Shown here piece by piece: positions 34,067-43,980 of a stretch of 64,000 nt of DNA. Where the stretch lies: contig JBBCKD010000015.1 in assembly GCA_037191015.1 (NCBI GenBank), forward strand, positions 1 through 64,000, given 5' to 3'. Position numbers and translations under genes: made by a program. Under the pieces are notes generated by a model. It was not told the origin of the DNA. It searched no databases and saw only the letters and a program-made list of their open reading frames with translations. Position 1 is the stretch's first letter. Each line of letters opens with the position of its first letter. This stretch comes from Ravibacter sp037191015 (GTDB lineage: Bacteria; Bacteroidota; Bacteroidia; Cytophagales; Spirosomataceae).

Positions 34067-37000
34067 ATGAGATCAATCCTTCTTTGCTTTTTCCTGATAG
34101 CTTTTTTTGTCTGCCGGAGCGGAGTTGCGCAGGAAGCCCGGTTATTACGCTTTCCCGCGGTACACGGCAATCAGATCGTTTTTTCGTACGCAGGAGACCT
34201 TTATACCGTGTCGCGTACCGGCGGTGTTGCGCGTAAGCTGACCAGTCATCCCGGCTATGAAATGTTTCCCCGCTTCAGTCATGACGGGAAGCAGATAGCG
34301 TTTACCGGGCACTATGACGGTAATACGGAAGTGTATGTGATGCCGGCAGAAGGCGGAGAACCTAAAAGGATAACCTATACGGCCACTATCGGCCGGGACG
34401 ATGTCGCCGACCGTATGGGGCCCAACAATGTGGTAGTGGCGTGGACGCCGGATGACAAGTCGGTCATATACAGGGGAAGAAGCAGCTCCTTCAACTCTTT
34501 CAAAGGGATGCTGTATAAGGTACAGGCCGGTGGCGGGCTCAGTGAAGAGCTGCCTTTTTCGGTAGCCGGCTGGGCCACATACAACGCCGATGGAACGAAA
34601 CTGGCCATGAATCGCGTATTCCGCGAATTCCGTACCTGGAAATATTATAAGGGAGGAATGGCTGATGACGTGTGGGTCTTCGACATCAAAACCGGTAAAA
34701 CAGAAAATGTTACGAACCACCCGGCCCAGGATGTATTCCCCATGTATTATAAAGACAAGGTATATTTCCTGAGTGACCGCGACAGGACCATGAACCTGTT
34801 TGAGTACGATACCCAAACAAAGCAGACCAGGAAAGTAACCGAATTTACAGAGTTCGATTGCAAGTTTCCTTCGCTCGGTAATGACGCGATCGCTTTTGAG
34901 AACGGAGGATACATCTATCTCTACAGCCTGGTTAGCGGCAAGACCGAAAAGGTAAACATTACGCTTGCGGAGGATTTTTCTTCCGGCAGGGACAAACAGG
35001 TAGACGCATCCAAATTTATTACCAGCTACGCGATTTCACCTGATGGTAACCGTGCGGCTTTCAGCGGGCGCGGCGACATATTCACGGTCCCGGCAAAAAG
35101 CGGTGTAACCCGCAACCTGACCAGGTCTCCGGGTGCTCACGACCGTAATGTGGAATGGAGCCCGGATGGTCAGTGGATCAGCTTTATTTCCGATCGTACC
35201 GGTGAAGACGAGGTGTATATCCGTAAACAGGATGGTTCGGAGGAAGCAAAGCAGGTTACAAAGGGAGGCGGCAGCTATAAATTCAACCCCGTCTGGAGCC
35301 CCGACAGCCGGTATTTAATGCTTGCAGATCGCGGACAGGATCTCTATCTCACGGACGTTAAAAGCGGAGCGAAAATATTGGTCCATCATTCGCCTTACTC
35401 AGAAATAACGGACTATTCTTTCGGACCCGACAGCCGGTGGATTGCTTACAGGGAGCCGGGGCAGGCCCGCTCTTTTGATGTTATAAAGCTCTATCATATC
35501 GATACGAAGCAGAAAATTGCCGTTACGGACCAGTGGTATCCAAGTCACAGCCCGGCTTTCAGTCCCGACGGTAAGTACCTTTATTTCGTATCGAACCGTG
35601 ATTTCAATCCTACTTACAGTGCAACGGAATGGAACCACGCTTACAACGATATGGCAAGGATTTACGTAACCCGGCTTTCTGCTTCCGCCCCTGCGCTGTT
35701 TGCTCCTGAGGAAGACGAAGTTTCGATAAAAGAAGATTCAAGCCTTACGAAAGGCGCAGCAGGAAAGAAGGAGGGAAAGGACGATGCAGTAGTGGTCAAA
35801 GTGGATGCAGAGGGTCTGGCCGACAGGATAGAGAGCCTGCCCGTAGCCCCCGGCTTCTACCGCAGCCTTCAGACGACAGCAAACGGAATTTATTACTTTT
35901 CGGGTTCAACGAAGGTAAAAGGAGCTGTACGTTTTTTTGCGCTCAAAGAAAAGAAAGAGACTGAAATCGGGGAATTCAACAGTTTTCTGCTGAGCACAGA
36001 TCGTAAGAAAGCACTTATAAAAAATGGCGATAGCTGGTTTGTTGAAGACACGCCTGCCGGTAAGCTGGAGCCAAAAAACAAGCTGGATCTTTCGGGCCTG
36101 ACTTACGTAACGGACCTGCGTGCCGAGTGGAAACAGGTATTTGACGAATCCTGGAGGCAGATGCGGGACTATTTCTATGATCCCGGTATGCATGGTGTAA
36201 ACTGGAAGGCGGTTCACGACCGCTATGCACCGCTGGTTCAGTTCGTAAACCACAGGAACGACCTCACTTACCTGATTGGAGAGATGATCGGGGAGCTGAA
36301 TGCAGGTCATGCTTATGTGAATAGCGGGGACAGGCCTGCTGTTGAGCGGATCAAATTGGGAATGCTGGGGGCTAAATTGGAGAAGGATGCTTCCGGCTAT
36401 TACCGGATCGCATCGATTTTACCAGGTCTGAGCTGGGATAAGTCCCTGGTATCGCCGCTGCGTGCACCCGGAGTCGATGTGGCCGAAGGTGAATTCATTA
36501 TTGAAGTCAACGGGGTGGATACCAGGAAGCTGGCCAATATTTATGAAGCGCTGGTAGGCAAGGCCGGGCAATTGGTAGAGCTCAGGATCGGCAAAGCGGC
36601 GAAAGCCGGAGGGAGCAGGCGTGTGGTAGTGAAGCCCATAGAAGATGAGTCAAAGCTTTATTACCAGAAATGGATAGATGACAATGTAGCAAAGGTGGCG
36701 AAGGCTTCGGACGGGCGGATCGGGTATATCCATATTCCCGACATGGGACCGGACGGGCTGAACCAGTTTGCCCGCTATTTTTATGCACAGCTGGACAAGC
36801 AGGCGCTTATCATTGATGATCGCGGCAACGGAGGGGGAAATGTATCGCCTATGATCATAGAGCGATTGCTGCGCAAGCCGGCGCTGGGTGCCATGATGCG
36901 CAACGGCACCTCATCAGTTATCAAACCCGATGCCCAGGTCGGTCCCAAAGTTTGTCTCATCGATCAGTATTCTGCTTCCGACGGGGACTTGTTTCCATAC

Positions 37001-37330
37001 CAGTTTAAATTCTACGGGATCGGCCCCCTGATTGGTCAGCGGACCTGGGGCGGAGTCGTCGGTATAAGGGGGACACTGCCATTTATAGACGGCGGAGATC
37101 TGCGTAAGCCGGAGTTCGCACATTTTGCGGCCGATGGCTCCGGATTTATTATCGAGGGTGAAGGGGTCTCGCCGGATATCGAGGTAGTCAATGATCCGCA
37201 CCAGGAATACCTTGGGAATGACACCCAGCTCACCAGGGGGATTGAGGAGCTGAAAAAGAAGCTGGCTGAGCCTGGCCCGAAAGGCGTACCTCCGATTCCT
37301 CCTTTCCCGGATAAATCGAAGGCGCCATGA
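34067..37330 (+). CDS. Tricorn-like S41 serine protease, secreted
   Basis: 1087 residues from ATG 34067, with a signal peptide (MRSILLCFFLIAFFVCRSGVAQ). Residues 25-560 form WD40/PD40-type propeller blades (FPRFSHDGKQIAFTG, NVEWSPDGQWISF, AFSPDGKYLYFVSNR). Next come a tricorn C1 domain (WRQMRDYFYDPGMHGVNW), a PDZ domain (EGEFIIEVNGVDTRKLANIYEAL) and the S41 core, with the catalytic Ser in QYSASDGDLF (about residue 969) and RTWGGVVGI after it. The order matches archaeal tricorn protease and its bacterial homologues, which cut oligopeptides. The export signal places it in the periplasm. Convergent with the efflux operon, only 2 bp away. Confidence 0.92.
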   Translation: MRSILLCFFLIAFFVCRSGVAQEARLLRFPAVHGNQIVFSYAGDLYTVSRTGGVARKLTSHPGYEMFPRFSHDGKQIAFTGHYDGNTEVYVMPAEGGEPKRITYTATIGRDDVADRMGPNNVVVAWTPDDKSVIYRGRSSSFNSFKGMLYKVQAGGGLSEELPFSVAGWATYNADGTKLAMNRVFREFRTWKYYKGGMADDVWVFDIKTGKTENVTNHPAQDVFPMYYKDKVYFLSDRDRTMNLFEYDTQTKQTRKVTEFTEFDCKFPSLGNDAIAFENGGYIYLYSLVSGKTEKVNITLAEDFSSGRDKQVDASKFITSYAISPDGNRAAFSGRGDIFTVPAKSGVTRNLTRSPGAHDRNVEWSPDGQWISFISDRTGEDEVYIRKQDGSEEAKQVTKGGGSYKFNPVWSPDSRYLMLADRGQDLYLTDVKSGAKILVHHSPYSEITDYSFGPDSRWIAYREPGQARSFDVIKLYHIDTKQKIAVTDQWYPSHSPAFSPDGKYLYFVSNRDFNPTYSATEWNHAYNDMARIYVTRLSASAPALFAPEEDEVSIKEDSSLTKGAAGKKEGKDDAVVVKVDAEGLADRIESLPVAPGFYRSLQTTANGIYYFSGSTKVKGAVRFFALKEKKETEIGEFNSFLLSTDRKKALIKNGDSWFVEDTPAGKLEPKNKLDLSGLTYVTDLRAEWKQVFDESWRQMRDYFYDPGMHGVNWKAVHDRYAPLVQFVNHRNDLTYLIGEMIGELNAGHAYVNSGDRPAVERIKLGMLGAKLEKDASGYYRIASILPGLSWDKSLVSPLRAPGVDVAEGEFIIEVNGVDTRKLANIYEALVGKAGQLVELRIGKAAKAGGSRRVVVKPIEDESKLYYQKWIDDNVAKVAKASDGRIGYIHIPDMGPDGLNQFARYFYAQLDKQALIIDDRGNGGGNVSPMIIERLLRKPALGAMMRNGTSSVIKPDAQVGPKVCLIDQYSASDGDLFPYQFKFYGIGPLIGQRTWGGVVGIRGTLPFIDGGDLRKPEFAHFAADGSGFIIEGEGVSPDIEVVNDPHQEYLGNDTQLTRGIEELKKKLAEPGPKGVPPIPPFPDKSKAP

Positions 37331-37332
37331 TG

Positions 37333-38745
37333 TTATTTCCAGCCTCCGCCCAGGGCCCGGTACAGCTCGACAATTGCCATCAGCTGCTGCTGGCGGTCGG
37401 ATATTCCCGCCAACTGTGCGGCTAAAAGCGCCTGCTCCGAAGTAAGCACATCGGTATAATTGGTGGCTGAACTGTAGCGCATCAACTGCTCGGTATAGTT
37501 AACAGCCTTTTCCAATGCATCGATCTGCTTTTTCCTGGTATTCTCCTTTTCAATTCCCATTTCATAGCTGAAAAGAGCATCTGATACCTCCTGTCCGGCG
37601 ATGAGGATAGACTGGTAAAAGGCCTGCAGCGCCATCTCCTGCTGCGCTTTGGCAGTCTCCAGCCTGGCTTTGTTAGCCCCTTTGTTAAATATGGGCTGGG
37701 TCAGTCCGCCGGCCAGGCTGTAAAACAGGGAGTTGGTGAAAATGCTGTTGCTGGCGAGCGTCGAAAACCCGCCGCTTCCGGCAGTGATCGCAAGCGAAGG
37801 ATAAAAGTAGGTTTTGGCCGTGTTTACATTTTCAAAGGCTGTCCGGTAGGCTAGCTCAGCCGCGGCGACATCCAGGCGGTTCTGCAGCAGTTGAAGAGGG
37901 ATCCCCGTTTTCAGATCCGTAAGTACAGACTGTTCATCCAGCGTGTTGCGCCCGATCGGCTGCGCATGACGTCCCAATACTACATTGAGCGCATTTTCCA
38001 GTTCCCTGATGGCCTGTTTGAGATCAGGAATGCTGACCTCGGCTGCGTAGAGATTGCCTTCACTCTGTACCACCGCTGCGCCTGTTACAACTGCCGATTC
38101 CTTCAGTTTTTTTATAGTTTCCACGTTTTTGCGGCGCAGATCGATGGTGGCTTCCGTAATGGCAAGCTGCCTGTCAAGCGCCAGCAGGCTGTAGTAAGAA
38201 TTGGCTATCACGGCAATGATCTGGGTTTCAAGCGCTTTTTGCGCAGCCTGTGTTTTCATCAGGTTAGCGAGGGAAGCCCTTTTGGCGCTCGCCATTTTTC
38301 CCCATATATCGGCTTCCCAGTTGGTGCTTATACCCACCTGGTAGGTCGTGGTTTTCAGGTTGATATTGATATTAGGAGGGAGGTTGAGCGCGGCACGGCT
38401 GGTTCTTGCCAGGGTTACCGAGGGAGAAAAATTCAGGGAAGGAAGGAAGGCCATCCTGCTCTGTTTCAGTAAGGCTTCCGCTTCGTGTATTCTTTCCAAA
38501 GCTATCCTGAGATCAAGGTTGTTAGCCAGTCCCTTGGAAATCAGCAACTGAAGCTTCGGGTCGCTGAACAGGCGCTGCCAGGGTAAGTCGGCGATAGTGG
38601 AAGTGTCTTCCATGGCTACGTCGCGGAACAGGCTGTCCTTATAAGCAGCGGAAAGCTCCGGGTTTTCGTAGGGCTTGGTGATTTTACACCCATACAGGAG
38701 TAAAACTCCTGTCAGTATGATGATTAAAGACCTGTAATGATTCAT
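37333..38745 (-). CDS. Outer membrane efflux lipoprotein of the OprM/NodT (TolC) family
   Basis: 470 residues from ATG 38743-38745, with a lipoprotein signal ending LLLYGC. It has the two long TolC helical repeats: IALERIHEAEALLKQSRMAFLPSLNFSP early and VNTAKTYFYPSLAITAGSGG in the second half, with the ALEKAVNYTEQLMRYSSATNYTDVL hairpin near the end. It would form the outer membrane duct of the RND pump encoded just upstream in the same operon (82-bp gap). Complete. Last gene of the TetR-adaptor-pump-duct operon. Confidence 0.93.
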   Translation of the reverse strand: MNHYRSLIIILTGVLLLYGCKITKPYENPELSAAYKDSLFRDVAMEDTSTIADLPWQRLFSDPKLQLLISKGLANNLDLRIALERIHEAEALLKQSRMAFLPSLNFSPSVTLARTSRAALNLPPNININLKTTTYQVGISTNWEADIWGKMASAKRASLANLMKTQAAQKALETQIIAVIANSYYSLLALDRQLAITEATIDLRRKNVETIKKLKESAVVTGAAVVQSEGNLYAAEVSIPDLKQAIRELENALNVVLGRHAQPIGRNTLDEQSVLTDLKTGIPLQLLQNRLDVAAAELAYRTAFENVNTAKTYFYPSLAITAGSGGFSTLASNSIFTNSLFYSLAGGLTQPIFNKGANKARLETAKAQQEMALQAFYQSILIAGQEVSDALFSYEMGIEKENTRKKQIDALEKAVNYTEQLMRYSSATNYTDVLTSEQALLAAQLAGISDRQQQLMAIVELYRALGGGWK

Positions 38746-38827
38746 TTCAGTTGTCAGATTTTTGTCGTAGGCCTCTCTCCGGCATACCGGAGAAAGAGCC
38801 TGTGATTCAGGTTTGCAGCTTTAGGGC

Positions 38828-41800
38828 CTATAGTTCTGCCTCCAGGCTCTTTGGCGGCTTTGGAGGCCCGCTGATCCGTTCCTGTATTCCCTGGAAAATG
38901 ATGTAGAGCATCGGTACAACAAACACTCCGAATATGGTGCCGATAAGCATCCCGCCGATCGCGCCGGTACCTATCGACCGGTTCCCGTTCGCACCCGCTC
39001 CGGTGGCCGTCATAAGCGGGACCAGCCCGAGAATAAAGGCGAAAGAAGTCATGAGAATCGGACGGAAGCGTACTTCGGCACCTGTGATGGCAGATTGTAC
39101 GAGGCTCATGCCCATACGTCGCCGGGCTATCGCGTATTCCACTATCAGGATACCGTTTTTAGCCAGGAGTCCTATCAGCATAATGAGTGTAATCTGTACA
39201 TAGATGTTATTGCTGATATCAAACAGGTTGGTGAAAATGAAAGCGCCGGCCATCCCGATCGGCAGGGAGCAGATAACCGCGAACGGCAGCAGGTAGCTTT
39301 CATATTGCGCGCTCAGCAGGAAATAGACGAAAATCAGGCAGAGCAGGAAAATGTAAAGGGTTTGCCCGCCGGCAGTCATTTCTTCGCGGGTCATCCCCGA
39401 GAATTCGTAGCCGTAGCCGGTAGGGAGCGCTTCGTCGGCAACCTCCTGGATGGTACGGATGGCGTCTCCCGAGCTGAAACCCGGGTTAGTGGCGCCGTTG
39501 ACGGATACGGAAGTGAAGAGATTGAACCTGCTGACAGCTTGCGCGCCGTATACTCTTTCGAGCGTAACAAACTGGCTCAGGGGAGCCATGGCGCCGTTTG
39601 CATTCCGCACCTGTACGAGGTTGAGGCTTTCAGGGTTATTCCGGTATTCGGGTTCCGACTGGTACATTACCCGGAACTGTTTTCCGAACCGGTTGAAGTT
39701 GGAGGCATAAACCCCGCCGTAGTAACCCTGCATTACACCGAGGACGTCATTCACAGTGAGCCCGGCGCGCTTGACCTTCGCCACGTCCACTGTTATTTCG
39801 TATTGCGGGAAATTGGGGTTGAACGAAGTGGAGGCAAACTGTATCTCAGGTCTCTGCCTCAAAGCATCGAGGAATTTGTTTGCAACCGCGCTCAGGTCCT
39901 GGATAGTTCCACCGGCACGGTCCTGCAGCTGGAATTCAAATCCGCTGGTAGCGCCGAAGCCCTGGATTGTCGGCGGCGAAAAGAAGATGATCCTGGCGTC
40001 TTTAATCGACTGACTTTCGGCAAACAGCTTCTGGATCAGCCCCTGTATGTCCTGGTCCTTTCCCGATCTTTCTTTCCAGTGGTTCAGCTCCATGATCACC
40101 ATTCCATAGTTACTGCCGGTACCGCTGATCATCCCGCGGGCGGTGATCCTGAGCACATTGTTGATTTCAGGGTGCTTTGCCGCAATTCTTGCGACTTCCC
40201 GGGTCACCTCGTCCGTACGCTCGACCGAAGCCCCCAGCGGCAGGCTTATGTCGGAGAAAATAGTCCCCATATCCTCGTTAGGTACAAATGCGGTCGGTGT
40301 CGTACGCATAAGGTAAGCCCAGGTTCCGGTGAAAAGGAGCAGGGCGGTAATTCCCACCCACTTGTAGCGGATAAGAAAGCCTACAGAATGTTTATACTTC
40401 CTTGTGGTGACTTCGAAGGCGGCATTAAATGCGGTGAAAAATCTTTCTACAAAGTTCTTTTTCTTATGATTTTCCTCGTCATGAGGTTTCAGGATCAGCG
40501 CGCAGAGGGCCGGGCTCAGTGTCAGCGCGTTGATCGCCGAAAGAATAATCGAAATGGCGAGCGTCAGGCCGAACTGCTTGTAGAACACCCCTGTAGATCC
40601 GCCGATAAAGCTTACCGGGACGAATACGGCAGACATGACGAGCGTGATACTGATAATAGCACCACTAATGTCGTGCATTGCGCTGAAAGAGGCTTCCCGG
40701 GCGGATTTTGCCCCTCCTTCAAGCTTTGCGTGTACGGCTTCCACCACGACTATCGCGTCGTCAACGACAATCCCGACCGCCAGAATCAAAGCGAAAAGCG
40801 TCAGCAGGTTGATCGTGAATCCGAATAAGCTCAGGAAGAAAAAAGTCCCTATAATGGCGACCGGCACCGCAATAGCAGGTATCAGTGTAGACCTCCAATC
40901 CTGGAGAAAGATGAATACGACAATAAAAACGAGGATAAAGGCTTCGATCAGTGCGCTTATTACTTTCTGTATGGAAGCATCCAGGAATTTATTGACGTTC
41001 ACCATGGTGGTGTATTTGACACCTTCAGGGAAGCTGGCAGAAGCATCGTCAAGCACTTTCAGGGCACCCCTGATCACCTCCTGGGCATTGGAACCCGCCG
41101 TCTGGGCGATGGCAACCCCTATGGATGGATGTCCGTTTACAAACGTGTACCCGGAATAGGTCTGCGAGCCCATTTCGATGCGGGCTATGTCTTTCAGGCG
41201 CAACACATTACCGTCGGGAGTAGCGCGGACAACGATATCCCCGAATTCGGCCTCATCCTTCAGTCTGCCCTTGTATTTGATGACATACTGGAACGATTCT
41301 TTTCCTTCCTCTCCGAATTGTCCCGGCGCCGCTTCTATATTCTGTTCTGCCAGGAGGATTCCTATGTCGTTGGGAATGAGACCGTAAGAAGCCATGATGT
41401 CGGGCTTCAGCCAGATACGCATGGAATAATCTTTTGTGCCGAACGTAGTGGCGTCGCCTACGCCGGTTACCCTTTTGATCTGGGGCAATATATTGATATT
41501 GGCATAGTTTTGAAGGAATACCTGGTCGTAGGATTCGCTCTCGCTGTACAGTGTGAAAATCAATACGTTGCTGCTCTGTCGTTTCTGAGTGGTGACGCCG
41601 GCCCTGATCACTTCCTGGGGCAGCAGGCTGGTTGCCCGGGCTACCCGGTTCTGGACGTTGACGGCGGCCATATCGGGATTGGTCCCCAGTTTAAAGTAGA
41701 TCGTAATCATGCCGGTACCGTCGTTATTGGCGGTCGACGTCATGTAGGTCATATCTTCCACGCCGTTGATCTGCTCCTCAAGCGGCACGATGACACTGTT

Positions 41801-41974
41801 GAGCACTACCTCGGCGTTGGCCCCCTGGTAGGCGGCGGAAACGACTATGGTAGGCGGGGCTATCTCGGGATACTGGGAAACCGGGAGGGTTATAATCCCC
41901 AGGATCCCCAAAATGACGATGATGATGGAAATGACCGTTGAGAGAACTGGTCTTTCTATGAATTTATTAAACAT
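38828..41974 (-). CDS. RND multidrug efflux pump, HAE1 (AcrB) family
   Basis: 1048 residues from ATG 41972-41974, full length for AcrB-type pumps. Twelve membrane helices and two large periplasmic loops are visible. Signature segments: IIIVILGILGIITLPVSQYPEIAPP at the start, the proton-relay Asp pair in VGIVVDDAIVVVEAV (TM4), and LTLSPALCALILKP and GLLAKNGILIVEYA later. In this family it is a proton-driven trimer in the inner membrane exporting hydrophobic compounds through the adaptor and TolC-type duct encoded on either side. Substrate range cannot be read from the sequence. The adaptor gene ends 65 bp upstream. Confidence 0.95.
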   Translation of the reverse strand: MFNKFIERPVLSTVISIIIVILGILGIITLPVSQYPEIAPPTIVVSAAYQGANAEVVLNSVIVPLEEQINGVEDMTYMTSTANNDGTGMITIYFKLGTNPDMAAVNVQNRVARATSLLPQEVIRAGVTTQKRQSSNVLIFTLYSESESYDQVFLQNYANINILPQIKRVTGVGDATTFGTKDYSMRIWLKPDIMASYGLIPNDIGILLAEQNIEAAPGQFGEEGKESFQYVIKYKGRLKDEAEFGDIVVRATPDGNVLRLKDIARIEMGSQTYSGYTFVNGHPSIGVAIAQTAGSNAQEVIRGALKVLDDASASFPEGVKYTTMVNVNKFLDASIQKVISALIEAFILVFIVVFIFLQDWRSTLIPAIAVPVAIIGTFFFLSLFGFTINLLTLFALILAVGIVVDDAIVVVEAVHAKLEGGAKSAREASFSAMHDISGAIISITLVMSAVFVPVSFIGGSTGVFYKQFGLTLAISIILSAINALTLSPALCALILKPHDEENHKKKNFVERFFTAFNAAFEVTTRKYKHSVGFLIRYKWVGITALLLFTGTWAYLMRTTPTAFVPNEDMGTIFSDISLPLGASVERTDEVTREVARIAAKHPEINNVLRITARGMISGTGSNYGMVIMELNHWKERSGKDQDIQGLIQKLFAESQSIKDARIIFFSPPTIQGFGATSGFEFQLQDRAGGTIQDLSAVANKFLDALRQRPEIQFASTSFNPNFPQYEITVDVAKVKRAGLTVNDVLGVMQGYYGGVYASNFNRFGKQFRVMYQSEPEYRNNPESLNLVQVRNANGAMAPLSQFVTLERVYGAQAVSRFNLFTSVSVNGATNPGFSSGDAIRTIQEVADEALPTGYGYEFSGMTREEMTAGGQTLYIFLLCLIFVYFLLSAQYESYLLPFAVICSLPIGMAGAFIFTNLFDISNNIYVQITLIMLIGLLAKNGILIVEYAIARRRMGMSLVQSAITGAEVRFRPILMTSFAFILGLVPLMTATGAGANGNRSIGTGAIGGMLIGTIFGVFVVPMLYIIFQGIQERISGPPKPPKSLEAEL

Positions 41975-42039
41975 GGCTTTTCTTTATCAAAGCAGATAAT
42001 TCTTCTGAATTTGCACTTGGCAGGGAAAGCAGCAAGCGG

Positions 42040-43197
42040 TCAGGGCAGGCTGTCGCCGCTCACTTTATCAGGAGCGATCTTTGCACCCGACGTCAGTATG
42101 CCTACGCCTTCCAGAAGGATTGTCTGGCCGGGCTCGAGCCCTTTGTCCACTATATATTGCTGGCCGCCGGGTACCGGTCTTACGGCGATCTCGGTGGGCG
42201 TGAGTGTGCTGTCCGGCCCTATTACGTACACAAATTTCTTACCCTGCAGCTCGAAGGTTGTTTTCTGCGGAACGAGGATGACATCCGGCTCGTCGGAGTA
42301 GATCCGTACAGTGGCGCTGTTGCCGCTTCTGAGCAGGCCGGAACTGTTAGGGAAGCCGGCCCTGACGTTATATGAACCGGTTTGTACGCTTACCTGTCCG
42401 CTGATCGTCTCGATACGCCCTTTTTCTGCGTATTCAGCACCATCGGGCATGATAAGGGTAACGGGCGGAAGCTGAGCTATCTTTTGCTGGAATGTTCCTC
42501 CGGCAGCATTTCTTGCAAACTCCAGCTGTTGTTTTTCATTGAGCGAGAAGTAGGCATAGATCTTATCTATATTAGAAATAACAGTGAGCGGTTGTGCCGT
42601 GCCGCTGTTTACGTAGCTGCCCAGTTTGTAGGGTAATTCACCTACCATACCGTTAACAGGACTATTGAGCGTAGTATAACCGAGATTGGTCTTTGCATTG
42701 GTAAGCGCGGCCTGAGCCTGCTCGAGAGCAGCTTTTCGGGCTCTTAGCGCAAGCTCGGCCGATTCGAGCTCGAACTTACTGATAATGTCCTGTTCTACAA
42801 GCGGCCTTACCTTGGTGACCTGCAGCTGGGCGGCAGCTATTTCTGCTTCGACGCTGCTGATCGCCGCGGTAGCCGATCTTACATCCTGCTCATATTGGGG
42901 ATTGCGGATTTTGAAAAGAGGCTGCCCTTTCCGTACCACCGCGCCTTCCGTAACAAATATGGATTCGATATACCCGTCAATTTTGGGCCTGATTTCGATA
43001 TCCTGCTCCCCGCGCAGCAAAGCCGGATAATCGGTCAATAAAGTAGTCGAATCTACACTTACCGTGATCACTTTATAGCTTGCCGGACCTTTAACCTGGT
43101 TATTTTCCTTTTTTCCGCTGCAGGATATTGCAAGAAGCGAGCCCAGCAGCACGGCAAGCATGAGATGCAAAGACGCTTTCAATGATTGATTTTTCAT
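42040..43197 (-). CDS. RND efflux periplasmic adaptor lipoprotein (AcrA/MexA family)
   Basis: 385 residues from ATG 43195-43197, with a lipoprotein signal ending SLLAISC. Domain order: barrel-sandwich/lipoyl half (EIRPKIDGYIESIFVTEGAVVRKGQPLF), an alpha-helical hairpin (about 100-155), the second lipoyl half (LGYTTLNSPVNGMVGELPYKLGSYV), a beta-barrel (KIYAYFSLNEKQQLEF) and the membrane-proximal domain. It links the RND pump to the outer membrane duct. Lies between tetR (54-bp gap) and the pump gene. Confidence 0.94.
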   Translation of the reverse strand: MKNQSLKASLHLMLAVLLGSLLAISCSGKKENNQVKGPASYKVITVSVDSTTLLTDYPALLRGEQDIEIRPKIDGYIESIFVTEGAVVRKGQPLFKIRNPQYEQDVRSATAAISSVEAEIAAAQLQVTKVRPLVEQDIISKFELESAELALRARKAALEQAQAALTNAKTNLGYTTLNSPVNGMVGELPYKLGSYVNSGTAQPLTVISNIDKIYAYFSLNEKQQLEFARNAAGGTFQQKIAQLPPVTLIMPDGAEYAEKGRIETISGQVSVQTGSYNVRAGFPNSSGLLRSGNSATVRIYSDEPDVILVPQKTTFELQGKKFVYVIGPDSTLTPTEIAVRPVPGGQQYIVDKGLEPGQTILLEGVGILTSGAKIAPDKVSGDSLP

Positions 43198-43251
43198 CTG
43201 GCTAAATTGAACTGACTGTAATGTGGTGACAATGAAGGATTAAGAATTTCG

Positions 43252-43842
43252 CTAGCTGAATATCATGTCCATAATCATGGTTTTGCGTTCAGTCATAAGG
43301 CGGTCATAGTCGTCTGACGAATGTTCAAAGAAATCGAGATATAATGGTTTCATAATAATAGGGTAAGAGACAAGCGCAAAAAGATTGATCATGAAGTTTT
43401 CGGGCGAAGCCTTCCTGATAGTGCCTTTTTTCATTTCTTCCTCTACTTCCGAAAGAAATCTCCTGACTTCGGGCGGGGTACCGGTGCTTTTCCCAAGCAG
43501 AGGGTTTTTACAGTTGATCTCGTTAATGAGGAAAGACTGAAGGTACGGAGCGCCTGTTACGTAATTAAAGAAAATCGTGATAAAATGCTCCACCTTTTCG
43601 CGAAAGGGCAGATCGGAACCGAGAATGGCATTGGCTTTGACAACCATTTCCCCCTTTGCTTCGTCGTATACCTGCCGGATCAGCTCGTTTTTTGAACGAA
43701 AATAGTAATGTAAGGAAGGCCGGTTGATACCTGCAGCGTCGGCTATATCCTGGGTAGTGGCATGGAGCTTCCCCTCAACGAAGAAAACCCTCCGTGCCGT
43801 TTCCTTGATCAACTGCTCGGTACCGACGTCTTTAACAGGCAT
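43252..43842 (-). CDS. TetR/AcrR family repressor of the efflux operon
   Basis: 196 residues from ATG 43840-43842. The N-terminal helix-turn-helix is typical of TetR: GKLHATTQDIADAAGINRPSLHYYFRSKNELI. The ligand-binding helical domain follows (about 55-196). First gene of the tetR-adaptor-pump-duct operon, so it probably represses its own operon. A perfect palindrome at 43857-43870 between the -7 element and the start codon is the likely operator. The inducer is unknown, but pump substrates are the usual inducers in this arrangement. Confidence 0.93.
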   Translation of the reverse strand: MPVKDVGTEQLIKETARRVFFVEGKLHATTQDIADAAGINRPSLHYYFRSKNELIRQVYDEAKGEMVVKANAILGSDLPFREKVEHFITIFFNYVTGAPYLQSFLINEINCKNPLLGKSTGTPPEVRRFLSEVEEEMKKGTIRKASPENFMINLFALVSYPIIMKPLYLDFFEHSSDDYDRLMTERKTMIMDMIFS

Positions 43843-43856
43843 TTGACAATTATGTT

Positions 43857-43879
43857 TGACAAATTTGTCAGCAAAGGTA
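43857..43879 (-). promoter_or_regulatory. Promoter -7 element and TetR operator of the efflux operon
   Basis: The perfect 14-bp palindrome tgacaaatttgtca lies at 43857-43870, 14 bp before the tetR start. Next to it on the minus strand is TACCTTTG (complement of 43872-43879), a good TAnnTTTG -7 box. The palindrome would cover the transcription start, as expected for autorepression. Confidence 0.65.
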
Positions 43880-43980
43880 AATAGTTGGAGTGAGATTAAC
43901 GGATTTCAACCGGCTTTTGCATAATTTTCTCCGAAATTTTATGGAAAAACTATCAAAAAGGCATCTTACAGGTGTTGTAA

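Noticed and set aside
39095..40828. 577-codon open frame on the plus strand
   Set aside because: It is antisense inside the RND pump gene, whose AcrB motifs are intact; its composition is typical of a shadow frame.
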